Below, piece by piece: positions 41,865 to 50,801 of a DNA stretch of 64,000 nucleotides. Source of the stretch: Oscillospiraceae bacterium (lineage in GTDB: Bacteria; Bacillota; Clostridia; Oscillospirales; Acutalibacteraceae). Within the stretch, counting starts at the first letter, position 1. Every line of letters begins with the position of its first letter. The notes beneath the pieces were generated by a model, which was not told the DNA's origin, searched no databases, and saw only the letters and a program-made list of their open reading frames with translations. Location of the stretch: the NCBI GenBank assembly GCA_902774035.1, contig CACYHA010000008.1, positions 1 through 64,000 on the forward strand, given 5' to 3'. Made by a program: the position numbers and the translations under genes.

Positions 41865-43040
41865 ATGAAAAAAACGCTTTCTCTGTTTCTCGCTTTGCTG
41901 TTTTGCTTTTTGTGCTGCGCCTGCGCCGTGCAAAGGCCCACCACCCTTGCCGGAGAGCTCATGCTGCCGGAAGACGGCGTGCTTTCCGCCGAAACCCTTT
42001 CCGCTTTGCAGACGGAGCGCAAGGCCGTGACGCTGCGGGGCGAGACCGACGGTTTGACCTATACCTGGACGCTGTTCGGCGGGGAGATCGACGAACCCCG
42101 GGACTGCAATTTTGCCCTGCGCAGCATCCGCGCCGACAAAAAGCGGATCGAGCTCGCCTTCGCTTCCGGGGCAGGCTTCGGCTTTTCTCCGGTGCTGACC
42201 GTCTTCCTTCCGCACAGACTGAACGCCGATGTTGCGGCGGTCTGCCGCGCTCCGGGGGACGAAGAAAGCTTTGTCTGTGCCGCATCGGTCACAACGACGA
42301 AGAACGGCGGGGCGGTGAGCTTCCCCGTGGCCGACCCCACGGGCGTCTATGTGATCACGCCCGAGCCGCGTGTGCCGGTGACGGCGGAGCCGGATTTACC
42401 GGACGAACCCGACGAACCGACGGCCGCCGCGACGACCGCTCCGACGGCGGCGCACACTGTTCCGCCGGCGACGGGCGAGCCTGCCGCGCCGACAAAACCT
42501 TCGGCAACGGCCAAGCCGCCCGCGACAACGGCCCCGACGACCGCCGGGCCTGCCGCGCCGACCGAAGCCGTGTCCACAACCGCAGCGGCGGCAGCGACCG
42601 TGACGACGACGACCGCCGCCGAAGCGCCGCGATGCACCTTTTCCATCGAGTGCGGCACGATCTTTCAGCATTTGGAGGATCTGGAGCCGGGAAAGCTCGA
42701 CGCCCTGCCGCCGGACGGTGTGATCCTGCCGGCGCAGACCGTAACATTCACGCAGGGCGAGAGCGTCTTCGACGTTCTCAAGCGCCTTTGCCGCGAAAAG
42801 GGGATCCCGATGGAGGCCTCCTATGTGCCGCTGTATCAGAGCGCCTATGTGGAGGGCATCCACAATCTTTATGAATTCGACTGCGGCTCCGGCTCCGGCT
42901 GGATGTACCGCGTCAACGGCGACTATCCGAACTTCGGCTGCAGCCGCTATGCGCTGAAAAACGGCGACACCGTGGAGTTCCGCTACACCTGCGACCTCGG
43001 CGCCGATATCGGCGGGCGCAATGATTTTTCCGCAGAGTAA
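41865..43040 (+). CDS. Exported DUF4430 protein, probable lipoprotein
   Basis: A 391-residue protein starting at the ATG at 41865 (GAGGA upstream). The signal sequence LSLFLALLFCFLCCACA has a Cys-rich end that could be lipidated, although it is not a textbook lipobox. A beta domain (~30-165) and a long Pro/Ala/Thr linker (~170-262) with AAATTAPTAA-type repeats follow. The C-terminal DUF4430 domain has CTFSIECGTIFQ, TVTFTQGESVFDVLKRLC and GSGWMYRVNGDYPNFGCSRY. It precedes ecfT by 9 nt. Likely surface-tethered receptor that delivers corrinoid to the ECF importer (inference). Confidence 0.85.
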   Translation: MKKTLSLFLALLFCFLCCACAVQRPTTLAGELMLPEDGVLSAETLSALQTERKAVTLRGETDGLTYTWTLFGGEIDEPRDCNFALRSIRADKKRIELAFASGAGFGFSPVLTVFLPHRLNADVAAVCRAPGDEESFVCAASVTTTKNGGAVSFPVADPTGVYVITPEPRVPVTAEPDLPDEPDEPTAAATTAPTAAHTVPPATGEPAAPTKPSATAKPPATTAPTTAGPAAPTEAVSTTAAAAATVTTTTAAEAPRCTFSIECGTIFQHLEDLEPGKLDALPPDGVILPAQTVTFTQGESVFDVLKRLCREKGIPMEASYVPLYQSAYVEGIHNLYEFDCGSGSGWMYRVNGDYPNFGCSRYALKNGDTVEFRYTCDLGADIGGRNDFSAE

Positions 43041-43049
43041 GGAGAGCCT

Positions 43050-43922
43050 ATGCAGAACCGTTCGCTCACTGTGCATCCTCTGGTGCTGATCGGCGCGTTT
43101 TTCGCCGCGCCCTGTTTCACCATGTTTTTGATGCATCCCGTCTGCCTCGGGGTGTCGCTTTGCGCGGCGGTCCTGTGTCTGCTGTGTCTCGGCGGCGGCG
43201 AAAGCCTGCGGCGCGCGCTGCGCCCGGCGCTTCCTGCGGCGCTGTTGGCGGCGGCGGTGAACATGGCGTTCAACCACCGGGGGCAGACGATCCTCTTTTA
43301 TCTCCCCGGCGGCAACCCCTGCACGCTGGAAAGCCTTTGCTACGGCGCGGCGGCCGGGGTCCTGCTGGCGGCGACGCTGCTCTGGTTTTCCTGCTGCGCC
43401 GCGGTGCTCACCACCGACCACTTCACCTTTTTGTTCTCCCGTGTCTCTCCGGCGCTGGCGCTGCTGTTTTCGATGACGCTGCGCTTTTTGCCGCGGTTTC
43501 GCCGCCGCTTTGCTCTTGTGCGGCAGGGACAGCCGGAACCGGCCGGACGGGTTGCAAAGCTCAAAGCGGCCTTTGCCGGCTTTTGGGCGGTGGTCGCCTG
43601 GGCGCTGGAGCACGCCGGAGAAACGGCGGATTCCATGAACGGCCGGGGCTACGGCCTGCAGGGGAGAACCGCGTTTTCGATCTTTCAAAAAACCGCGCGC
43701 GACCGGCTGCTGCTGGGCGGCCTTTGCGCTTTGGCGCTGGGCGTGCTGTGCGCGTGCGTGACGGGGCTGTTCCGCTTTTCCTATGCGCCGCGCCTGCTGG
43801 CCGAACCCCTTTCGCCCCGGAGCGGCTGCGCGTTTTTCCTGTTCGCTCTGCTGTGCGCTTATCCCATCTTGATTCTGAAACTGGAGGACCGTCCATGGCG
43901 CTGCTCGAAGTCCGACAACTGA
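43050..43922 (+). CDS. ecfT: ECF transporter T component (CbiQ/EcfT family)
   Basis: A 290-residue membrane protein with about six hydrophobic segments. Its long cytoplasmic loop holds the EcfA-coupling motif ADSMNGRGYGLQGRTAF (Ala-Arg-Gly signature) near residues 190-210. It links S component and ATPases in group II or dedicated ECF importers. SD AAGGAG precedes the ATG. Its 3' end overlaps the ATPase fusion gene by 28 nt. With the riboswitch-controlled genes upstream, cobalt-corrinoid is the most likely cargo, though cobalt or another vitamin is possible. Confidence 0.9.
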   Translation: MQNRSLTVHPLVLIGAFFAAPCFTMFLMHPVCLGVSLCAAVLCLLCLGGGESLRRALRPALPAALLAAAVNMAFNHRGQTILFYLPGGNPCTLESLCYGAAAGVLLAATLLWFSCCAAVLTTDHFTFLFSRVSPALALLFSMTLRFLPRFRRRFALVRQGQPEPAGRVAKLKAAFAGFWAVVAWALEHAGETADSMNGRGYGLQGRTAFSIFQKTARDRLLLGGLCALALGVLCACVTGLFRFSYAPRLLAEPLSPRSGCAFFLFALLCAYPILILKLEDRPWRCSKSDN

Positions 43923-46501
43923 GCTTTACCTATCCGAACGCCGCGTCACCCGCACTGGGGGGCGTGAGCTTCGCTGTGGAACCGGGCGCGTTTTGGGCCT
44001 TGTGCGGCCCCTCCGGAAGCGGAAAATCCACGCTGCTGCGCCTGCTGAAGCCCGGCCTTGCGCCGAACGGCGAAACCGGGGGCACGGTGCGCTTCGACGG
44101 CGAAGATCTGCAGTCTCTTGACCGCCGCCGCGCTGCCGCGGAGATCGGCTTTGTCGGCCAGAACCCGGCCGCGCAGCTTGTGACCGACAAGGTCTGGCAC
44201 GAGCTGGTTTTCGGCATGGAAAGTCTCGGCGTGCCGCAGGCGGAAATGCGCCGCCGTGCGGCGGAGACCGCCGCGTTTTTCGGCATCGAACCTCTTTTCC
44301 ACCGCCGCACGGATGCGCTTTCCGGCGGCCAGATGCAGCTTTTGAACCTTGCCGCCGTGATGACGCTGCGGCCGAAGCTGCTGCTGCTGGACGAACCCAC
44401 GGCGCAGCTCGACCCCATTGCGGCGGAAGAATTTCTCCTTGCCCTGCAAAAGACCGCCCGCGAGCTGGGCACGGCCGTTTTGCTCTGCGAGCACCGGCTG
44501 GAGCATGTGCTGCCCCTGTGCGGCGGGATGCTTGTGCTGGAGGAGGGTCGGGTGCTCTGCGGCGGCGACGTGCCGTCCGTCGGCGCGTTCCTTCTTGCAA
44601 GCGAACATCCCTTTTCCCTTGCGCTGCCCACGGCGATGCGCGTGCACGGCAGCGTGCGGACGGATCTGCCCTGCCCGGTCAGCGTGCAGCAGGGGCGGGA
44701 TTTTTTGCGCGCTTACCTTGCCGATCACGCGGCAGAGCCGCTGCCGGTTTTGCCGCCCCCGGCCGAAGAAAAAGCCGCGGCGCTCGAAGCGAAGGAGGTC
44801 TTCTTCCGCTACGCAAAGGACGCCGCGCCCGTGCTGCACGATTTTTCGCTTGCGGCCTTTCCGGGCGAGCTGCTGTGCGTTCTCGGCGGCAACGGCGCAG
44901 GCAAAACCACAGCGCTGCGCGTGTTGGCCGGGCAGCTTTCCCCGCAGCAGGGGAGGGTGCGCCGCGCCGGAACGGCGGCGTTTCTGCCGCAGGATCCGAC
45001 CCTGCTCTTTCTCAAAAACAACCTTTCGGCCGATCTGAAGGCCGCCGCGCCGGATGCGGACGAAAAGGACGTTGAACGGATCGTCGCCCTCTGCCGCCTG
45101 CAGGGGCTGCTGGAACGCCACCCCTTCGATCTTTCCGGCGGGGAGCAGCAGCGCGCCGCGCTGGCAAAGCTCCTTTTGACAAAGCCGGACATCCTGCTGC
45201 TGGACGAGCCGACGAAGGGCTTTGACGCGGCCTTCAAGGCGGAATTCGCCGCCCTTTTGCTGGAGCTCAGGGCGCAGGGCGTCTGCATCGTCATGGTCAG
45301 CCACGACGTGGAGTTCTGCGCCGCCCACGCCGACCGCTGCGCGTTGCTGTTTGACGGCGCCCTTGCCGCACAGGCGCCGACCCGCGCCTTTTTCGGCGGC
45401 AACCGCTTTTACACCACGGCGGCGAGCCGCATGGCGTACGGGCTGCTGCCGGATGCGGTCACAGCAAAGGATATCGTGGCACAGATCGGCGGCCGATTGC
45501 CGAAGGCTCCCGCAGCACCGGGCCCGGCGCCCGCGCCGCAGACCATGCCGCAAAAGCAGCCCGACAAACCGCTGCCCCTCTGGCGCAAGGCCTGCGCCGC
45601 TCTTTGCGGCTGCGGCGCGCTGGGGGCGCTGATCGCCGCGCTGCGGCAGGGTGATCTGCAAGCGCTGACGGACGCGCAGGGCGTGACGGCGGCAGGCGCA
45701 AATCAGCTTTGGTTCTACGCCGTGTTTTTCGCGCTGCTGTTTGCCGCGGCGCTCCTGCTGCGCCGAAAAACGGAACAGCCGCCCTGTTTTCCGAAAAGCA
45801 AATCCTCCAAACGCGCCGGCCTTGCCGCTGCGCTTGTGGTGCTGCTTTCGGTGCCGACGCTCTTTTTGGGCGTGCGCTTTTTCGGCAGCCGGGGCTTTTA
45901 CCAGGTCGCGCTGCTGCTGCTTTTCGAAGCGATGCTGCCGTTCTTTTTGCATTTTGAGGGCCGACGGCCTCCGGCGCGCGAGCTTGTGGTGCTCGCGTCG
46001 CTGTGTGCGCTGAACGTGGCCGGGCGCGCGGCCTTTTTCATGCTGCCGCAGTTCAAGCCCGTGCTGGCGGTCACGGTGATCGTCGGCGTCGTTCTCGGCG
46101 CGGAGCGCGGCTTCCTTGTGGGCGCGGTGACGATGCTCGTTTCCAACGTCCTGTTTGCCCAGGGTCCTTGGACGCCGTGGCAGATGTTTGCCATGGGGCT
46201 GGTCGGTGCGCTGGCCGGGTGGCTGACGCAGCTCGGCGTGCTGCGCAAACGGCGGCTGCCGCTGGCGGTCTTCGGCGCGCTGGCTGCCGTGCTCGTCTAC
46301 GGCGGCGTTCTCAACCCGGCCTCGGCTCTGCTCTGGGGCGGCGAAGCCCTGAGCGCCGGGGTGATCCTCAGCTATTACGTCACGGGTCTGCCGATGGATC
46401 TCGTTCACGCCGCGGCGTCGTTCTTCTTCCTCTGGGTGCTCAGCGAGCCGCTGATCGAGCAGCTCGAGCGCGTGAAGGTGAAGCTGTTAGATACCCGCTG
46501 A
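43895..46501 (+). CDS. Fused ECF transporter ATPases (EcfA-EcfA') with C-terminal S-component-like membrane domain
   Basis: An 868-residue single chain. The first ATPase domain (1-~225) has GPSGSGKST, LSGGQMQLL and LLLLDEPTAQLD. The second (~285-500) has GGNGAGKTT, LSGGEQQRAAL and ILLLDEPTKGFD. After a Pro/Ala linker comes a hydrophobic region (~560-860) with about eight segments, including VIVGVVLGAERGFLVGAVTM, VSNVLFAQGPWTPWQMFAMG and ALAGWL. These match ECF substrate-specific components. The whole importer apart from EcfT is thus one polypeptide. Both ATP sites look intact. Cobalamin as cargo is inferred from the riboswitch upstream. Confidence 0.88.
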   Translation: MALLEVRQLSFTYPNAASPALGGVSFAVEPGAFWALCGPSGSGKSTLLRLLKPGLAPNGETGGTVRFDGEDLQSLDRRRAAAEIGFVGQNPAAQLVTDKVWHELVFGMESLGVPQAEMRRRAAETAAFFGIEPLFHRRTDALSGGQMQLLNLAAVMTLRPKLLLLDEPTAQLDPIAAEEFLLALQKTARELGTAVLLCEHRLEHVLPLCGGMLVLEEGRVLCGGDVPSVGAFLLASEHPFSLALPTAMRVHGSVRTDLPCPVSVQQGRDFLRAYLADHAAEPLPVLPPPAEEKAAALEAKEVFFRYAKDAAPVLHDFSLAAFPGELLCVLGGNGAGKTTALRVLAGQLSPQQGRVRRAGTAAFLPQDPTLLFLKNNLSADLKAAAPDADEKDVERIVALCRLQGLLERHPFDLSGGEQQRAALAKLLLTKPDILLLDEPTKGFDAAFKAEFAALLLELRAQGVCIVMVSHDVEFCAAHADRCALLFDGALAAQAPTRAFFGGNRFYTTAASRMAYGLLPDAVTAKDIVAQIGGRLPKAPAAPGPAPAPQTMPQKQPDKPLPLWRKACAALCGCGALGALIAALRQGDLQALTDAQGVTAAGANQLWFYAVFFALLFAAALLLRRKTEQPPCFPKSKSSKRAGLAAALVVLLSVPTLFLGVRFFGSRGFYQVALLLLFEAMLPFFLHFEGRRPPARELVVLASLCALNVAGRAAFFMLPQFKPVLAVTVIVGVVLGAERGFLVGAVTMLVSNVLFAQGPWTPWQMFAMGLVGALAGWLTQLGVLRKRRLPLAVFGALAAVLVYGGVLNPASALLWGGEALSAGVILSYYVTGLPMDLVHAAASFFFLWVLSEPLIEQLERVKVKLLDTR

Positions 46502-46621
46502 TTCACTCGGATACGCAAATCTTCACACATCGAGGGAATCAAAGGGTACTTAGCGCTCAGCTGTCAGCGGACAATTGGATTTGCAACCTGCAGGGCGGCC
46601 GCCGGTCGCCCGCGTTTTTTT

Positions 46622-46837
46622 CTGCTTCGAGTCGTCCTCTGCCGCGGTTTTTGCTTTTTGTTTCGGAGGCTCCGGCGGGTCCGTTCTTTCGAAAGAACAG
46701 ACGAACAAAGAGAACCCGCTTGGAGAGACGTTGACGCGGTCCCGTGCGAAGATCGGAAAAGGTCGCCCTTCATGCCCCGCCGGAGGCTCCGAAGCGTGAA
46801 AGCAAAGGCTGCGGCAGATGATGATTCGAAGCGGCAG
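46622..46837. repeat. Long imperfect inverted repeat (element E, degenerate relative of the cloverleaf)
   Basis: The left arm 46622-46679 pairs imperfectly with the right arm 46775-46837. The innermost 15 bp (GGAGGCTCCGGCGGG and its complement) and blocks such as CTGCCGC are well paired. Inside is a perfect 16-nt palindrome GTTCTTTCGAAAGAAC (46683-46698), in the position of the left hairpin. Inner and right arms are not convincing. It fills the gap between the ECF fusion and the phosphoesterase gene. Confidence 0.6.
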
Positions 46838-46963
46838 GGATAATATAGTAAGATGCAAATTGATTTTTACGTTCCCGACCTCTTCCACCACTCGCCTTCG
46901 GCGAATGCCGGTGGGTGAGGTTTGAAAAAACCGCTTGCGGTGAAGGAGGCGGAGAAAAAGTTC

Positions 46964-46991
46964 TTTACAAAATCGGATTTTGTGCTATAAT
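46964..46991 (+). promoter_or_regulatory. Promoter of the phosphoesterase/GPH transporter operon
   Basis: TTTACA (46964-46969), 16-nt spacer, TATAAT (46986-46991) in the extended string TGTGCTATAAT. Confidence 0.7.
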
Positions 46992-47035
46992 TTAAAAGGA
47001 TACATTTACATACGTCCGAAAACGAAGGAGGTTCT

Positions 47036-48388
47036 ATGAAACCGTTGAAATTCTATCTTGTGACCGACCCGCACTATTTCAAAAACAGCCTCGGCGCCCG
47101 CGGCGAGGCATATGAACAGTTCATGGACTTTGAGCAAAAGTGCTTTGCCGAAACGCAGGCCATCAACGAAGCTTTGTTCACCTGGCTGGCTGCGGACGAC
47201 CGGGCCGACATTGTGCTCATTGCCGGCGACCTTTCCTTTAACGGAGAAAAAGAGAGCAACACCGCATTCTCCGGGCTTCTGCGCGAGTTCAAGGAAAAAA
47301 GCGGCAAGCGCGTTTATGTGGTCACGGCCGGCCACGACATCAACGACGAGCCCTTCGCGTTCAACGAGACCGGCCGCATCACCCCCGAAGGCACGCGCTT
47401 TGACGAGCTGCTCGGGTTTTACGGCGATTTCGGCTACGGCGACGCCATCGCCTTCAACGAGGAGCATCTGTCCTATGTGGCCGACCTGTCCGACGATGTG
47501 CGTCTGCTCGTGATCTGCAACGACACCGCCGAGGGCAAACACCGCGCTTATGACGACGCTTTTCTTGCGTGGATCGAAGCGCAGGCGAAGCAGGCGCAGG
47601 CGGACGGCAAGCTGATGATCGCCATGGAGCACTATCCGGTGCTGCCCGGCCAGCCGCTTCTGGCGCTGATCGGCGACGCGCGCCAGCCCGAAGCGCAAAA
47701 GCTGATCGAAACGCTCGCTGACAACGGCGTGCACCTGATCTTCACCGGCCACATGCACAACCAGAGCATCAACATGGTCGAGACCGCCAAAGGCAACCGC
47801 TTTTTTGACGTGTGTACCGGCTCCGCGATCGGTTGCCCGGCTTTCCTGCGCCTGGTGACGGTGCAGGATAATTCCACCGTGGAGATCGAGAGCATCCCCG
47901 TGCCGGACTTTGACTGGGACAAGAAGGGGATGACCGGCGAGGAATACCTGCAGGTGCAGTTCGACCGCATGATCCGCTCGCTGATCGACTGCATGGAGCA
48001 CGACCCCGAGCGCCTGATGCGCAAGATCCGCATAAAGCCCACTCCCGTGCTGATGAAGATCTTCCCCGTGATCGGCAGGCGCCTTTCCAAAATGACCGTC
48101 GGTTCGGCGGCGCGTCTGCTGCTGGTCAGAGCCGATCCCGAAATCAAAAAAGCGCCTCTTGTGCCGTTCATGATCGAGCTTGTGCGGTCTGTGTTCGAAG
48201 GCAACCAGCCCTTCACCGAAGACACCCCGGGCGGCGATACGCTGCTGCGGCTGTTCCGGCGTTTGCGCCCGTTTGTGAAAACCCTCAAGGGCTCCCAGGG
48301 CGAAACCCTCGATTTTTACGAGACCATGAAACACACCATCGGAAATTACGGCATTGACGATTACAACGCCGTTTTGAAATTGAAATAA
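47036..48388 (+). CDS. Cytoplasmic calcineurin-like phosphoesterase
   Basis: A 450-residue protein without a signal peptide. Motifs in order: VTDPHYF (~10), AGDLSFNGEKES (~63), TAGHDIND (~102), MEHYP (~200) and FTGHMHNQS (~239), with a C-terminal helical region (~310-450). In the third motif the usual GNHD reads AGHD, so the metal-bridging Asn is missing or shifted. It is the first gene of an operon with a GPH transporter, a second phosphoesterase and a PfkB kinase. Likely acts on an imported phosphoester; the substrate is unknown. It resembles the N-terminal half of the secreted protein at 18783. Confidence 0.85.
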   Translation: MKPLKFYLVTDPHYFKNSLGARGEAYEQFMDFEQKCFAETQAINEALFTWLAADDRADIVLIAGDLSFNGEKESNTAFSGLLREFKEKSGKRVYVVTAGHDINDEPFAFNETGRITPEGTRFDELLGFYGDFGYGDAIAFNEEHLSYVADLSDDVRLLVICNDTAEGKHRAYDDAFLAWIEAQAKQAQADGKLMIAMEHYPVLPGQPLLALIGDARQPEAQKLIETLADNGVHLIFTGHMHNQSINMVETAKGNRFFDVCTGSAIGCPAFLRLVTVQDNSTVEIESIPVPDFDWDKKGMTGEEYLQVQFDRMIRSLIDCMEHDPERLMRKIRIKPTPVLMKIFPVIGRRLSKMTVGSAARLLLVRADPEIKKAPLVPFMIELVRSVFEGNQPFTEDTPGGDTLLRLFRRLRPFVKTLKGSQGETLDFYETMKHTIGNYGIDDYNAVLKLK

Positions 48389-48408
48389 CTGCAAAGGAGA
48401 AAAAGAAC

Positions 48409-49965
48409 ATGAAAAACAATGACACAGCCGCTGCCGCGGTCAAAGCGCCGATCGGCGCGCTGCCGCCCGAGCAGGGCAAAAACGTGACCACCTTTGAGTA
48501 CATCTGCCTGAGCCTCGCGCGCATCGGCGGTATGTTCGGCACCACCCTCACCGGCACCCTTGCCGCCGCCTTTTTGCATGAGCTCTATTTCGGCCCCGTG
48601 GGCGTCGGTTCCGACGAGATCGCAAAGATCATGGGCGTGCAGACCACGATCACGACCATCCTCGGCGTGGTGATGGGTCTGGTCTCCGGCATCGTCGTGC
48701 AAAAATGGAAGAGCCGTTGGGGCCGTTACCGCCAATGGTACGTCATTTGCGTTGTGCCCGTTTTCCTGCTCACCGTGGCATATTTCTATGTGCCGCAGGG
48801 CTGGACGATCCAGCAAATGACATTGTTCCGCTACGGCATCGCCATCTGCCAGACCATTTTCAACGCCTTCAACAACTACGGCCAGATGGTCGCCCAGGTG
48901 ATCTCGCCCAACCCGAAGGAAAAGAAGACCGTGGCCACCGTGTGGCAGCTCTCCTATTACCTCGGTTACGGCGGCGCCTACCTCGGCACCTTCGTCTACG
49001 GCCTGTTCAGCGACGACAAGAACGCCATGTACATGACCCTCGCCATCGTCGCCGCCATCGTGACGGCCTTTGGCAATTTGATGTGCGGCCTGTTCTGCAA
49101 AGAGCGCATCGAGCTGCCCAAGAAAGAGAAGGTCAAAATCTCCAAAGAGCTGTTCACCCTGTTCAAATATAAGAATTACCGTGCCTATCAATACATGCAG
49201 TGGGCTTTGAACTTTGCAGCGATCGGCAGATTCACAACCTTCCTTGTGGCCATCACCGTCGGTTCCTCCAAGAACCTGCTGCTCACCATCCCCTCCGCCG
49301 CGGGCACCGTGGTCGGCAACCTGATCACCGCTAAGATCTCCAAAAAATATGAGCCGACAAAGCTTTTGAAGTTCTGCGGCCCCTTCTCGCTGATCGCAGC
49401 CTGCGTGGTCTTCCTGATCTGCTTTGTCGAAGCCAAGATGGGCCTGATGTTCTTCAGCGGCTGGAACAGCATCTTCTTCTATGTGTTCTATTTCATTTTT
49501 GGCATCGGCATCGGTGTCCAGGAGCTTTCCACCTCTCACTTCAACGTCGAATACTTCGACTATCTGGAATGGCAGACCGGCGACCGCATGGAGGCCGTTC
49601 AGGGCATCATCCCCGGTTGGATCAACACCGCCATCGGCTACCTCAAGGAGATCTCGATCCCCTTCATCATTGCCTGGGTCGGCTATGAATCCTCTGCCGA
49701 AGGTGACCTTGTCAAGACCATGCAGGCCAAGCCCGATTATATGAAGACCTGCCTGTGGCTGCTGGCCTTTGTGGTGTTCGGCTATGCCATCAGCCGTCTG
49801 CTCTGCACGCTGATCCTCAAGTTCCTCTATGACATCGAGGGCGAAAAGAAAGAGCAGATGTATGCCGAGCTGGAAGAGATGCGCAAAGAGCGCCATGCAG
49901 AAAACATAGCGCTCAGCTCAGAATCCGCGGGAACTGCAGAACCCGTTGAACAGCAAGGGGGCTGA
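48409..49965 (+). CDS. GPH-type MFS transporter
   Basis: A 518-residue, 12-segment transporter of the glycoside-pentoside-hexuronide/cation symporter type. Typical loops are VVQKWKSRWGRYRQWYVIC after segment 2-3 and ISPNPKEKKTVATVWQLSYY near segment 5. The N-terminal ~25 residues and C-terminal ~45 are polar. SD AAAGGAG. It lies 20 nt after the first phosphoesterase and 2 nt before the second. Placement suggests it imports the ester or sugar processed by the flanking enzymes. Some family members are longer than 500 residues, as here. Confidence 0.87.
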   Translation: MKNNDTAAAAVKAPIGALPPEQGKNVTTFEYICLSLARIGGMFGTTLTGTLAAAFLHELYFGPVGVGSDEIAKIMGVQTTITTILGVVMGLVSGIVVQKWKSRWGRYRQWYVICVVPVFLLTVAYFYVPQGWTIQQMTLFRYGIAICQTIFNAFNNYGQMVAQVISPNPKEKKTVATVWQLSYYLGYGGAYLGTFVYGLFSDDKNAMYMTLAIVAAIVTAFGNLMCGLFCKERIELPKKEKVKISKELFTLFKYKNYRAYQYMQWALNFAAIGRFTTFLVAITVGSSKNLLLTIPSAAGTVVGNLITAKISKKYEPTKLLKFCGPFSLIAACVVFLICFVEAKMGLMFFSGWNSIFFYVFYFIFGIGIGVQELSTSHFNVEYFDYLEWQTGDRMEAVQGIIPGWINTAIGYLKEISIPFIIAWVGYESSAEGDLVKTMQAKPDYMKTCLWLLAFVVFGYAISRLLCTLILKFLYDIEGEKKEQMYAELEEMRKERHAENIALSSESAGTAEPVEQQGG

Positions 49966-49967
49966 CT

Positions 49968-50768
49968 GTGAAGATTCTGATTGTGGCGGACGTTCACATG
50001 CGCACGAAGGTGAGCGAAGAGCGGCAAAACCGCACGTTCCGGGCGCTGAAAAACGCATTTGCAAACGTTCCCTGCGATTTGGCGGTCTTTCTGGGCGATT
50101 TGATGCACGGCCCGGATTATGCGGACGACAGGGCACGTTTCATGCACGATCTCAAACAGGCGCTCGCCGCCACAGGCGATGTACCGTTTGCCTTTGTGTT
50201 CGGCAACCATGACGCCGAAGGTCCGGTGACGAAGAAAGAGATTTTGGATGTGCTCGGTACCTGCCGAAACTCTTTGACGCAGGGCGAAAACTATGTGCTG
50301 CGCATCGGCGGCGAAACACTGCTGTTCATTGACAGCGGTTCGGAATATGACGGTGCGGAAAGTCACTACGACATTGTCAGGCCAGACACGATCCGCTGGG
50401 CAAAGCAGAACATTGCGGGCGAAAAGGCCGTTTTGTTTCAGCACATCATCATTCCCAATATCATGGAAGGCGTTGAGCAGGACGAAAACGGCGCCTGGCG
50501 ATTCAAAGACGGGTTCGCTTTTGAAGGGGTGCTCAAGGAGCGTCCCTGCCCGCCCGATCTCAACACGGGGGAGCTCGAAACGCTGGCGCCCCACCTGAAA
50601 GCAATGGTCTTCGGACACGATCACATCAACAGCTTCACGTGCAGCATGAGCGGCGTCAAAATCATTCAATGTGCCGCCGCAAGCGTGAGCGGTTATGAAT
50701 ATCCGCAGGAGCCGACTGTCCGGCTGCTCAACACAAAAACGCTGGAGTCGGAAGTCATCCGCGTATAA
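49968..50768 (+). CDS. Metallophosphoesterase
   Basis: A 266-residue cytoplasmic calcineurin-like enzyme with a complete metal site: VADVHMR (~8), FLGDLMHGPDY, FGNHDAEG, FQHIIIP and FGHDHINSF. It starts at GTG 49968, 2 nt after the transporter stop, with SD AAGGGGG. The family includes purple-acid-phosphatase-like and YkuE-like enzymes; the substrate cannot be read from the sequence. It differs from the operon's first phosphoesterase in length and in having the intact GNHD motif. Confidence 0.88.
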   Translation: MKILIVADVHMRTKVSEERQNRTFRALKNAFANVPCDLAVFLGDLMHGPDYADDRARFMHDLKQALAATGDVPFAFVFGNHDAEGPVTKKEILDVLGTCRNSLTQGENYVLRIGGETLLFIDSGSEYDGAESHYDIVRPDTIRWAKQNIAGEKAVLFQHIIIPNIMEGVEQDENGAWRFKDGFAFEGVLKERPCPPDLNTGELETLAPHLKAMVFGHDHINSFTCSMSGVKIIQCAAASVSGYEYPQEPTVRLLNTKTLESEVIRV

Positions 50769-50801
50769 AGTATGCAAGAAGGGTAACCAGAGGTGATTGC
50801 A

